Shown here: piece by piece, positions 7,290 through 16,700 of the stretch
Numbering within the stretch: the first letter of the stretch is position 1
Layout: each line of letters opens with the position of its first letter
Assembly: GCA_020638035.1 (NCBI GenBank)
Contig: JACKJI010000015.1
Coordinates: 1 to 46,426, forward strand
Source of the DNA: Hyphomicrobiaceae bacterium
GTDB taxonomy: Bacteria; Pseudomonadota; Alphaproteobacteria; Rhizobiales; Hyphomicrobiaceae
DNA length: 46,426 nt
Direction: 5' to 3'
Made by a program: the position numbers and the translations under genes
Notes under the pieces: model-generated
Database searches by the model: none
The model's input: only the letters and a program-made list of their open reading frames with translations
Told to the model about the DNA's origin: nothing

Positions 7290-8882
7290 TCACACGCGCC
7301 CCAGGCGCTCGTACATTTCCTTGTCGCGCCGCCGCTGCACCGACGACGGAATGCGCATTGCCTCGCGGTACTTGGCGACCGTTCGCCGTGCGATATCGAT
7401 GCCATCGGTCTTCAGCCGCTCGACGATCTTGTCGTCTGACAGGATCGAGCATGCCGTCTCCGCATCGATGAGCTGCTTGATGCGGAAGCGCACCGCCTCG
7501 GACGAGTGCGCTTCTCCATCGTCGGCGTTGGCGATGGCGGAGGTGAAGAAATACTTCAGCTCGAAGATCCCGCGCGTACACGCGAGATACTTGTTGGAGG
7601 TTACGCGCGACACAGTCGATTCGTGCATGTGGATCGCATCGGCGACCGTCTTCAGGTTGAGCGGCCGCAGGTGCTGCACACCGTGCGTGAAGAAGCTGTC
7701 CTGCTGGCGCACAATTTCTTCTGCAACGCGCAGGATGGTGCGGGCGCGCTGGTCGAGGCTTTTGACCAGCCAGTTCGCCGTTTGCAGGCATTCCAGCAGA
7801 TAACCCTTGTCCTTGTCGGAGGCGGTCTTGCCTGAGACCCGCGTGTAATAGGAGCGGTTGACAAGCACGCGGGGCAGCGTCTCGGAGTTGAGTTCCACGT
7901 GCCAGCTGCCGTCCTGGGCCGGACGCACGAAGACATCCGGGACGACAGGCTGCACCTGGACGGATCCGAAACCGAGCCCCGGCTTGGGGTTGAGCCCCTT
8001 GATCTCCTGGATCATGTCGGTGAGTTCGTCCATGTCGACGTCTACCGCGCGACGCAACCCAGCGAGATCGCGCTTGGCGAGCAGATGCAGGTTGTCGAGC
8101 AGCTTGGCGATCAGAGGATCGTAGCGGTTCTGCTCCTTGAGCTGTAGCGCTAGGCACTCCTTGAGCGAACGGGCGAAGACGCCTGGCGGATCGAGCGTCT
8201 GCAGCTTGGCGAGCACGTCCGTGATCATGGCCTCGCTGGCACCCAGGCGCTCGGCGAGCTGATCGAGATCGGAAGAGATGTAGCCAGACTCATCCACCAG
8301 ATCGACCATGTACTGGCCGACGAGCCGCTCGGCGGGCGTCTGCAGCACGAGCGGGATCTGGGCGGACAGATGGTCCTTCAGAGAAAGGTCGGCGGAGACG
8401 AAGGATTCCAGACTGGAGTCCTCGTCGCCGAAGCTGTGATCCCGCGTGCGAACGCTCGCCCAGTTGCCGAGGTCCGATCCGGCGGTGTCCGGATAGACGT
8501 TGTCGTATTCGGTATCGAAGGCGCTTTCGGGATCCGGCGAGGTCTTGGCCATGTCCAGCCACGCCTCATCGCTACCCTGCTCGCCCCCATCATTGGCGGA
8601 GCCATACCCATCCATATCCCCGGAACCCGAGTCGGAGGTGGCGCTTGCTTCGATTTCAGGCGCCTCGCCGCCCGGGCTATCGTTGCGCGACGGCTCGCCG
8701 GGGTCGTCGCTCGGTCCTTCGTTCTCGGCCCGCTCGAGCAGCGGATTGCGCTCAAGTTCGGTCTCGACGAACTGGGACAGCTCGAGGTTGGAAAGCTGGA
8801 GCAGGCGGATAGCCTGCTGCAGTTGGGGTGTCATCACCAACTGCTGGCTCTGTCTCAACTCAAGCTTGGTTGTGAGTGCCAT
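7290..8882 (-). CDS. rpoN: RNA polymerase sigma-54 factor RpoN
   Basis: A 530-residue sigma-54, which directs RNA polymerase to -24/-12 promoters and needs AAA+ activators; it controls nitrogen, flagellar and other regulons. Region I at the N-terminus (KLELRQSQQLVMTPQLQQAI, then LSNLELSQFVETELERNPLLE) is the Gln/Leu-rich activator-contact segment. A long acidic region II (residues ~55-160, rich in D, S, G, E) follows. The core-binding domain and the helix-turn-helix (LKTVADAIHMHESTVSRVTS) are clear. The RpoN box ARRTVAKYRE is at about residues 498-507, near the C-terminus as expected. Only 43 bases separate it from lptB upstream, so transcription from the lpt operon probably reaches it. Confidence 0.98.
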   Translation of the reverse strand: MALTTKLELRQSQQLVMTPQLQQAIRLLQLSNLELSQFVETELERNPLLERAENEGPSDDPGEPSRNDSPGGEAPEIEASATSDSGSGDMDGYGSANDGGEQGSDEAWLDMAKTSPDPESAFDTEYDNVYPDTAGSDLGNWASVRTRDHSFGDEDSSLESFVSADLSLKDHLSAQIPLVLQTPAERLVGQYMVDLVDESGYISSDLDQLAERLGASEAMITDVLAKLQTLDPPGVFARSLKECLALQLKEQNRYDPLIAKLLDNLHLLAKRDLAGLRRAVDVDMDELTDMIQEIKGLNPKPGLGFGSVQVQPVVPDVFVRPAQDGSWHVELNSETLPRVLVNRSYYTRVSGKTASDKDKGYLLECLQTANWLVKSLDQRARTILRVAEEIVRQQDSFFTHGVQHLRPLNLKTVADAIHMHESTVSRVTSNKYLACTRGIFELKYFFTSAIANADDGEAHSSEAVRFRIKQLIDAETACSILSDDKIVERLKTDGIDIARRTVAKYREAMRIPSSVQRRRDKEMYERLGRV

Positions 8883-8925
8883 CCTCTGGGCCTTTGCGCC
8901 GCTGCACGTCAGAGGGCTTTTATAA

Positions 8926-10038
8926 TCAACGCTCGTTAACGAACATGTCCCCCAGATAGACTCGGCGGACGTCTTCGTTGGCTATGATTTCCCGTGGGTT
9001 ACCATGTGTCAGAACCTGACCGTCGTAAATGATATAGGCCCGGTCGATGAGCGCCAGGGTTTCCCGGACGTTGTGATCGGTGATGAGAACGCCGATCCCG
9101 CGGTCGGTCAAGTGGCGGACGAGTTGCTGGATATCGCCGACGGCGATCGGATCGATGCCCGCGAATGGCTCGTCGAGGAGCATGAACGAGGGGTTGGAGG
9201 CGAGGGCTCGGGCGATCTCGCAGCGCCGGCGCTCACCGCCCGACAGCGCAATGGACGGGGATTTGCGCAGCCGCGTGATTTGGAACTCCTCCAGCAGGCT
9301 CTCCAGCTTTTCCTTGCGCTTGCGGCGGTCAGGCTCCGCGATCTCGAGCACGGACATGATGTTCTGCTCGACGGTGAGGCCACGGAAGATCGACGCTTCC
9401 TGCGGCAAATAGCCAATCCCCAGGCGTGCGCGCTGGTACATCGGCATCCGCGTAACGTCGACGCCGTCGAGCGTGATGGTTCCATCGTCGGCCGGAACAA
9501 GGCCCGTGATCATGTAGAACACAGTCGTCTTGCCGGCGCCGTTCGGGCCGAGCAGGCCGATCGATTCTCCACGGCCGACGGAAAGGCTGACGCCCCGCAC
9601 GACGGTGCGCTTCTTGTAGGCCTTCTTGACACCGTGGATCGAGAGATAGCCCGGACCGTCGGTGGCGTCGTCGTAGAACTCCTCTTGGGAGGGCGTGCCC
9701 GGGGCGTGTGCGGGTGGCGGATAGCCATAATGTGGTGCCGGGTAGCCCCCTTCGGAGTAGGCCTCTGAACGATAGGCGGCCTCGTCGGCCTCCGGCGGTG
9801 GGTAGCTGTCGTCCGGGTAGGCGTCGCCATACCACGCGCCACCGGGACCGCCGTGGGGCGGCTGGCCCTGCGGCCGCACTGGCGCCTCGCCGGGGCGTGC
9901 CCCTGCCGAGCCTGCAGGTTTCTGAAACAGCTTCTTGAGCACGTTGCCTTCCGGTTCGGTCGCTGCCTCGTGCGGGCCGGCCCAAGAGGGTGATCCGGCC
10001 GACGCGCTGGGCGGACGCAGCTGCTGTTCGGGAGCCAT
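8926..10038 (-). CDS. lptB: LPS export ATPase LptB with N-terminal disordered extension
   Basis: The ABC ATPase that powers LPS extraction from the inner membrane as part of LptB2FGC. The ATPase domain spans about residues 131-370: Walker A GPNGAGKTT (164-172), Q-loop LPQEAS, signature LSGGERRR (265-272), Walker B FMLLDEPFAGIDP (285-297) and switch His in LITDHN. Ahead of it lie ~125 residues rich in Pro, Gly, Tyr, Ala and Glu (PDDSYPPPEADEAAYR and similar) that the usual ~240-residue LptB lacks. A GTG at 9940-9942 with GGAAGG just upstream is a plausible alternative start; it would shorten the extension by 32 residues but not remove it. Upstream is the lptC/lptA gene, downstream rpoN, the standard order. 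Confidence 0.94.
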   Translation of the reverse strand: MAPEQQLRPPSASAGSPSWAGPHEAATEPEGNVLKKLFQKPAGSAGARPGEAPVRPQGQPPHGGPGGAWYGDAYPDDSYPPPEADEAAYRSEAYSEGGYPAPHYGYPPPAHAPGTPSQEEFYDDATDGPGYLSIHGVKKAYKKRTVVRGVSLSVGRGESIGLLGPNGAGKTTVFYMITGLVPADDGTITLDGVDVTRMPMYQRARLGIGYLPQEASIFRGLTVEQNIMSVLEIAEPDRRKRKEKLESLLEEFQITRLRKSPSIALSGGERRRCEIARALASNPSFMLLDEPFAGIDPIAVGDIQQLVRHLTDRGIGVLITDHNVRETLALIDRAYIIYDGQVLTHGNPREIIANEDVRRVYLGDMFVNER

Positions 10039-10236
10039 CCTCGGCCAGCCGGGCTCACAGGCTCATCGGCAATCAAGGCCGCAGCCTGTCCCTAGGAGCA
10101 AGCTTATACCATTGCGGCCGGCATTCATCATGTCTTTGAGGGGATTGCCACCCCCGCAGATCCGCTATAACGCCGCATTCATTGCCTGGACGTGGCGGCG
10201 AAATTCAGGCCGGCGGGTCGGCAATCCGACGCCTGA

Positions 10237-12456
10237 TCAGTTGCCGTCGCCGGAAGGCGAGGTCGTAGATTGCCAACTGCTCGCCGCCGCAGGCTTGACA
10301 GACTTCTTGGCTTTTTCCGCCCCGCCCCGCAGTTCCTGCGGGAAGAACACGGCGCTGGGGCGTGAGGGTTTCTCAAAAGCTCGCCAGCCGGTCCCGGGTC
10401 GCTCGCCGGCGACGGAGGGTGCCGCCGAGTTGTCGGTGTTGATCACGCTTTCGCCCGAGGCCAGGTCGATTACGAGACGCGTGCCTTTCACGACATTGCG
10501 GCCTTGGGTCAGCACGACCGTCCCACCGAGGGTGACCGTGTTGGCAGCGACATCGAAGTCAGCCCAGTCGCCCGTAGCCTTCTGGCCGTTCTGTGAGGTG
10601 ATGATGACTTTGCCGCGCGCCTTGAGGTGAGTGAGGCGGGCCGCCGGCTGTGCGGCCTTCTCGGCGGCATCGGCATCTGGCGCGCCGGAGGCAACGCGAC
10701 CGATGCCGGCAGAGCCCGTATAGACAGCGGTGAGTTCAGTGGTACGGAATTGGAAGGTACCCTGCTGCGCTTCGACATCGCCTCGGAAAATCGCGATGTT
10801 CTGCGCTTCGATGAGTTCGAGCTGATTGGCCAGCACGTCCACCGGCGCTCCGGGATCCGCGCGGAAGCTGCCGAGCACGCCGCCACCTTCCGATGGCGCT
10901 GCCGCCTGGCCTTTCTTGCCGGCAGCCTCGGTGCGGATGAAGTGAGCGGCGACGCGGCCCGGTCCGGAACCACCCATCGGCGGTGCGGTAAGCTCGCTGC
11001 GGCCGGCCTTCTGATCGACGAGCAGGCGACGCCCGCGCAGGATGTTCTGCCCCTGCGTCAACACCACGTCGCCGGTCATCAGCGCGGTCTGCGCTACATT
11101 GTGGAACTCGGCATGATGACCGGTCACGCGCCGGTCCGAGCCCTGAGAAAGCACGACGTTGCCATCGATGTAGGCTAGGCCGGCCGGATCGTCGAAACCT
11201 GCGGTATCGCCGGTGATGCGGGTGTCGGGTGCGCGCGTGATGGCGACCCCGCCCGACATCGTTGCGCGCTGGGTCGCGGCGTCGAAGGCGGCACTGGTCG
11301 CGGTCATCCGTGTCGCCGGCGCCTGGGTGATGGCGACCGGATTGGCGGCGACGATCGAGGTGATCTTCGCACCGCCAGAGCCGGTTCCCTTGGCAGGCGT
11401 TGCAGGAGTTGCGTCGGGCGCCTCGCTTGCAGTGGCGGTCGCTCCCGCGCCCACGCTGCCCGTCAATCCGCCTGAGGGCGCACCATCGTAGGCAATTCTA
11501 AGCTCCGGCGTCGTCAGTGTTACATCGCCTTGCTTTGCCGTCACGTTGCCGACGAAGATCGCGGTCTTCTTCACGTCGTCGATGTCGAGACGGTCGGACG
11601 TGATCTCGACGGGGCCCTTGCCGCCTGTGAAAATGCGGGCAACGGCGCTGGACTGCTGCTTGTCGCCATCCTGCGCGGCGGTTGGTGGTGCTGCGGCTGC
11701 GGAGCTGGCGTCCCCCCCGTTTGCTGGAGCCGCCGCCGAGCTTGCGGCCGGCGCTACGGCCACTTTGGTGTCCGCACCCTTGGGCGGAGTGATGATGGCC
11801 GTGACCTTGCCGGCAACGGTCAGCTCTTTCGTCTTCTGTGTAATCTTCAAGCTGCTTCCGGCGACCTTGGCCTGTGGGTTGCCGAATTCCACCGGGTCGG
11901 TGCTGGAGATGATGCCGGTGCGTGTCTCCACGCGCATCGCCTTGAGGTGCGCCCAGCCGCCGTCGCTGCTTTCAATCTTGACGTTGTCAGCGAGGTCGAT
12001 CGTCTCAGTCTTGCTGTTGAATGCGCCCGTGTCGGCCGCGAGCGTGAGCTTGGAGCCGCTCTTCTGGGTGAGTTGCCCGCTGACGGTCTGAAGCCCGATA
12101 ATGTCCGTGTTGGTGGGATCCGGCTTGGCGGTCCGCGCGGCGACCACGTACTCTCCGCCGTCCTTGGTGAAGCCGCGATAGCGCGGATTGCTCATGGTCA
12201 GGTTGGCGGGCAGGATCTTGGGGATCGCGGTACGCGCGATATCCTTGGCGACGCGGGATGCACCAAGAAGCGTGACGGCGTAATAGCCGGCGATGACGAG
12301 CGCCGCTGCAGGCAGCACCATGCGCAGGGTGCGTACCAGCCGCGAGTGGCGCTGCGCGCGGCGAATGCGGTTGGCGCGCGCGGAGCCGCCCTCGCCGGGT
12401 GGGCGGGCGTGATCACGGCGCCGGTCAGGCCCGTCGAGGTCCGTCGAAATCGCCAT
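10237..12456 (-). CDS. Fused LptC-LptA LPS transport bridge protein
   Basis: A 739-residue protein combining two Lpt components normally made separately. Residues 1-45 are basic and cytoplasmic; 46-65 (MVLPAAALVIAGYYAVTLLG) form the membrane anchor typical of LptC. Residues ~75-225 are the LptC beta-jellyroll (NPRYRGFTKDGGEYVVAARTA, then TGIISSTDPVEFGNPQAKVAG). An Ala/Pro/Ser linker (233-270) leads to OstA/LptA-type repeats at ~283-327 and 368-485 (VEITSDRLDIDDVKKTAIFVG, YIDGNVVLSQGSDRRVTGHHAEF). A second set lies at ~538-672 (VDVLANQLELIEAQNIAIFRGDV, GGTVVLTQGRNVVKGTRL). The protein should span part of the periplasm from the inner membrane and hand LPS on toward LptD. No separate lptA lies between it and lptB (198-base gap). 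rnd is upstream. Confidence 0.9.
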   Translation of the reverse strand: MAISTDLDGPDRRRDHARPPGEGGSARANRIRRAQRHSRLVRTLRMVLPAAALVIAGYYAVTLLGASRVAKDIARTAIPKILPANLTMSNPRYRGFTKDGGEYVVAARTAKPDPTNTDIIGLQTVSGQLTQKSGSKLTLAADTGAFNSKTETIDLADNVKIESSDGGWAHLKAMRVETRTGIISSTDPVEFGNPQAKVAGSSLKITQKTKELTVAGKVTAIITPPKGADTKVAVAPAASSAAAPANGGDASSAAAAPPTAAQDGDKQQSSAVARIFTGGKGPVEITSDRLDIDDVKKTAIFVGNVTAKQGDVTLTTPELRIAYDGAPSGGLTGSVGAGATATASEAPDATPATPAKGTGSGGAKITSIVAANPVAITQAPATRMTATSAAFDAATQRATMSGGVAITRAPDTRITGDTAGFDDPAGLAYIDGNVVLSQGSDRRVTGHHAEFHNVAQTALMTGDVVLTQGQNILRGRRLLVDQKAGRSELTAPPMGGSGPGRVAAHFIRTEAAGKKGQAAAPSEGGGVLGSFRADPGAPVDVLANQLELIEAQNIAIFRGDVEAQQGTFQFRTTELTAVYTGSAGIGRVASGAPDADAAEKAAQPAARLTHLKARGKVIITSQNGQKATGDWADFDVAANTVTLGGTVVLTQGRNVVKGTRLVIDLASGESVINTDNSAAPSVAGERPGTGWRAFEKPSRPSAVFFPQELRGGAEKAKKSVKPAAASSWQSTTSPSGDGN

Positions 12457-12778
12457 GGGGACTGGTTTGCCGCGCCAGGTTGGTCTGCCAGTGAAGGCCT
12501 AAACTCCTCCGCAAATTGGGAGATATTGGGACCGCTTGCAATGGCTGTGGCGGCAAACGCACACGTCGATATCCGGGTGTGACATTGCGGCTCGGGTGGA
12601 GGGCGCAAACCGCCAATTTCCGTTCTGCCGGGCGCTTATTCACAAGAATGGTGGACCCGCTCGGTCCAGTCGGGTTGGTCCGACACGTCTCCGCGGGGCG
12701 ATCGACACCTTGGCGCACCCGAAGCTCCTGTTCCGGGAGCGCGCGTAATGCGCCCGGAAAACCGGCGAGAAAAGAGAA
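12457..12778. other. 322-base gap between rnd and lptC/lptA
   Basis: No credible gene. A frame running from about 12718 into the lptC start has no family signal and atypical composition, and is judged non-coding. The region should carry the promoter of the lpt-rpoN operon. Just after the rnd stop, in its own direction, GCCGG-TTTT-CCGG could fold into a small hairpin. No kdsC/kpsF-type gene is present here, although related genomes often have one near lptC. Confidence 0.4.
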
Positions 12779-13399
12779 TCAGTGAGAGAAGATGTCAGTC
12801 TCTTCGAAGCCGGCGAGATCGAGCGCGGCGCGCGTCGGCAGGAAGCCGAAGGCGGCTTCGGCAAGCGCCCGGCGACCATCCCTGTCGAGCATCTCGTCGA
12901 GCCGCTCCCTGAGCTTGTGCAGATGCAAGACGTCGGACGCCGCATAGGCCTTCTGCTGGTCGGACAGGCTTGTGGCGGCCCAGTCTGAGCTTTGCTGCTG
13001 CTTGGACAGCTCGATGCCGAGGATCTCGGAGACAAGGTCTTTCAATCCATGGCGATCGGTGTAGGTGCGGACGAGCTTTGAGGCGATCTTGGTGCAATAG
13101 AGGGGGGCAACAGCGACGCCGAGGTAGCGGGAGAGAACGGCGACGTCAAAGCGGGCGTAATGGAAGATCTTCAGCACGGCCGGGTCGGTCAGCAGCGCCT
13201 TCAGGTTGGGCGCCCGATAATCGCGGCCATCGAGCTGGACCAGATGCGCAGTGCCATCGCCGGCGGAGAGCTGGACGAGACACAGGCGGTCGCGATGCGG
13301 CTTCAGCCCGAGCGTCTCGGTGTCGACGGCGACGGCCCCGCCGAAATCGAGACCGGAGGGAAGGTCGCCCTTGTGGAGCTTGATCTGGGTTTGCGGCAT
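12779..13399 (-). CDS. rnd: Ribonuclease D, short form
   Basis: A 206-residue 3'-5' exoribonuclease of the DEDD superfamily. The exo I motif is AVDTETLGL (D and E), exo II is IFHYARFDVAVL (D), and exo III is QKAYAASDVLHLHKL (Y and D), giving the DEDDy arrangement that binds two metals. This alphaproteobacterial form lacks the C-terminal HRDC domains of the E. coli enzyme, so the small size is normal. The frame is open for 65 more codons upstream, but those are Arg/Gly-rich and family-unlike. The ATG at 13397-13399 gives the typical N-terminus. It opens the lpt gene run, as in many alphaproteobacteria. Confidence 0.94.
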   Translation of the reverse strand: MPQTQIKLHKGDLPSGLDFGGAVAVDTETLGLKPHRDRLCLVQLSAGDGTAHLVQLDGRDYRAPNLKALLTDPAVLKIFHYARFDVAVLSRYLGVAVAPLYCTKIASKLVRTYTDRHGLKDLVSEILGIELSKQQQSSDWAATSLSDQQKAYAASDVLHLHKLRERLDEMLDRDGRRALAEAAFGFLPTRAALDLAGFEETDIFSH

Positions 13400-13784
13400 G
13401 GGCTTTCGCTCGCGGGTGAAGAAACAGGTTGGACGGCGCTGGCGATCGGCTCGAAGTCCCTTGGGACTCTGGCGACGACGGGTGTGGGCGGGTTGCCCTC
13501 CGCCGGACCCGTCCTCGCGAACCTCCCGGCGGACGACCACGGGATCGGCAGACACTGAGTGATCAGCGATTGGTGAGGCTGCATGATCGCGCAACCCATG
13601 CTGGCCGGGTGTAGTGGCTCAGACGAGGGTCGTCAATTGCAGGCGGGCTTGGCACCGCAAGGCAATGAAAGAGCCGCGCTTCGGCAAAGCCACTGTGCCT
13701 GGACGGTTGCGCAGACAGACATGAGTACCAACGATTCCGTAACGTCCAGCGGAGCTGCCGCCGCGGCTCGGTCGGTCTCCTCGC
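13400..13784. other. 385-base gap upstream of rnd
   Basis: Contains the probable rnd promoter and the 3' end of transcription of the large membrane protein gene. No supported coding region and no clear intrinsic terminator. Confidence 0.4.
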
Positions 13785-16700
13785 TCAGCTCTTGCCCCCG
13801 TCCAGCCGACGCCGGTTCATGAACTGCGGCAGGTCGGTGATGTTGGAAGGCGAAAGGATCCGGCGAACCCGGTTCCAGTCGCCCACCTCCGACAGGTCGG
13901 AGTGGCTCATCAGCTCGCTGATCTGGCGAAGCTGCTCGAGGAGGACATGCTCATGCGGCTGCTGGCCATCGTCAGGAGCCGCAGCCTGCTCAAGTTCGGC
14001 GATGAGGAAGCGCACGAGACCGGTCTCCGGGAACAGCATCAGCGCCGGCAATATCTCACGGATGTGCTGGTCACAGGCATCGAGGACGTTGATCTTGCGC
14101 TGGTCGCCCTGCATGCCGCTCTTCAGAGAGACATAGGTGGCGTCGAGCACACCTTCCTGATCGTTCTGGAACTTGCGCAAAAGATAGCCGAGTTCGCCGT
14201 TGCTGTTGGCTTGGCGCTGCAATTCCTTCCAGACGCTGATGGCGGCCTCTTGTGTTCCCTCGCCCGTGAAACGCTCCGCAACCGTCAGTCTGTTGAGGCC
14301 AAGTGCGCCGAGCAGCTCGTCCGCATAGAGCGCCTCCAAGTGCTCCCACTCCTGCTGGGTCAGTGCGGCTTGCGTCAACTGCCGCGGCGGTGACCTCGTC
14401 GATTGGGGCACGCGTGTCATCTCGCGGTCGGGACGCTGCGGTACCGGTGGCGGCGCGGCATTCAGCGAGCCGCCGTGTACGGGGCCTTTCGCCGGACCTT
14501 CGAGCGCCGGAGCGGCGTTTGGCGGGGCGGCAAGGCTCGGCAGCGGCCGCGGATTGGCGGCGGAGATCAGCGCGATTGTCTTGTAAAGCTGGCCATGCAC
14601 GAAATAGAGATCGCGCGCGGCGTCCTTCTCTGCGTGCTGCACGTATTGCAGCGTCGCGCCCGCGTTCAGCACCTTGCGAACGATGCTGAGTTCCCCGTCG
14701 GGAACGTCCGAAAGACGGATCTGGGACGAGAAGCCGTGCGCCTCGTTGATCGGAGTCATGTTGTTGAGGACGATATCGGCATTGCGACCGACGTCGGGCT
14801 GAAGCGCGACAGCCACCACCTGTTTCAGCTCGGCGAGCTTGATGTTTTCCTTGTTGCTCTCGAACGAGCGCTTCGCCACCGTCGACAGGAACTCGAACAG
14901 CTCGGGACGAATGAGATAACGCTCGGGCCGGTTGACGTCCCGGTGCACGGCGCCAATGGTGGCCGCCGCATTCAGCACTTTGACCACGCGGTTGCGGTTG
15001 ATGCTTTCGTCGATGGGTACGATCACCTCCTGCGTGAACCCGTCGATGGGGGTGATTGGCTGCATCGCCGCCAACACAGCGTCGGCATTGGTGAAGGTGT
15101 CGGGCAGGAGCGCGTTCTCGATGATCGCCTCAAGCTGCTGTGCCGAACGTGCCTTGAGCGAGGGCACGTCCGAGAGCGGCGAGCGGACCGCATTGGCGCC
15201 GAATAGACCGGACATGAAGACCAGGCTGTCGATGGCAATCGCGATGGTCAGCGCCAGATAGGCGAGGCGGTTGCCGTCCTGGAAGGCATTCCATGTGACG
15301 ACGAAGCGATGGGCCTTGTCGTCGCGGTTGAGGTCGGCACGTGACAAGGCGGCGCCGAGTGCACTCGTGTCGGCGCTGGTGAGGCCGGAATCCTGCAGGC
15401 AACGGCGACCGAACTCGAGCAACGCATCGGTGCCGCCCGCCGTCGGCAGCTTGTCGCCGCCGGCACAGTTCTTGGCGAAGGCATCGAGCCCGTCGTTCAG
15501 TGCGAACACCCGCGCCGCCGCCTCGGTCGCCTGCTTGGGATTGCATTCGATTGCGGCGGCCGCGTCGCGCAGGCTTTCCACCTTCGTCGCGGCGCCGACG
15601 AGCGCGGAGCATTGGCTCTGGATGGCGGCAAGCGCCGTACGGTCCGGCTTCTGGCGGAACGCCTGGCGCTCGCGCTCCAGAGAGGCGACACCGGCCGAGG
15701 GATCGAAGCGATCGGAGTTCTCCGCCGCGTTGCCCGCCTTGGCGACGGAGATCATCTGCGCGGCGGTCTCAGCTTCGCCCTTCAGCTTGGCGAGATCGCC
15801 GTCGATCTGTGCCAGCTCGGATTTGATCTGCGCCAGCCGCTTGTCGATAGACTCGACCTTTGATTGCGGCGAGCGCAGGCGCTCGTTGGCGATCTGCAAC
15901 TCGGCGCGGACTTTTTCTTCGTCGGTCTTGGCGGCGCGCCAGAACTGGCCGCGGCCGACCTTGCCCGAGCCTTCGACACCCTTCTCTTCCGCCAGCACCT
16001 TGGTGCGTTGTTCATCGAGCCGCTTCTCGATCTCGGCGACGACCGCCTTCTGCTCGTTGGAGGCAGCGACCGCCTCCGGCCGCTCGGCCTGCAAGCGCGA
16101 AAGCTCCTCGGTCAACTGTTGCTTGCGAGTCTGCAGGCCGGCCTGGCCGCCGGTCGCGGTGGCGCGCTGTTCCTCCAGTTTGGCGACGCGGCTCTTCTGC
16201 TGTTCGAGTTCCCGCGTGATCTGCTCCCTGATCTTGTCGGGTGCCTCGCGCGCCAGCGCTGCCACCTTGTCGAGCTCCTGCTCATAGGCGGCCCAAGCCG
16301 GCGCCTGGAACAGGGACCGCGCCTCCTCGATACGACGCTTGGTGGCGTGCGCGCCAATGTCGGTGACGATGCGGCCCACCTCGTTGGTGGCGCGGATTTC
16401 GGCGGCGCGCTTTCTTTCGTCAGCGGGGAAGATCGTGGAAAAAAGCGAGTCGAACGAGAAGAAGACTGACGTTGCCATGCAGGCCAGGAACATCAGCCAC
16501 AACATCGAATTCTTGATGATCAGGCGCGCGGACTGCACGTAGCTGGCACCGACATCGCTCTTGGTTGCGGCAATGATAAAAGCCAGTACGAGCGCGGTGA
16601 CGGCGCCGAACAGCGAGAAATTCTTGATGGTGTGCGCGGTTTCCGAGTCGAACCAGTTGGCGGGGCTCACGCCATCCACACCGGCGCCTTGGCCGAAGTA

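Noticed and set aside
7282..8157. 291-codon frame overlapping the 3' half of rpoN on the same strand
   Set aside because: Shifted-frame shadow of rpoN, which is intact from region I to the RpoN box.
11530..12582. 350-codon plus-strand frame across lptC/lptA
   Set aside because: Antisense to an established LptC/OstA protein; Gly/Arg/Val-rich with no family signal.
13400..13594. N-terminal extension of RNase D to 13594
   Set aside because: The extra 65 residues are Arg/Gly/Ser-rich and unlike RNase D; the ATG at 13399 gives the usual start.
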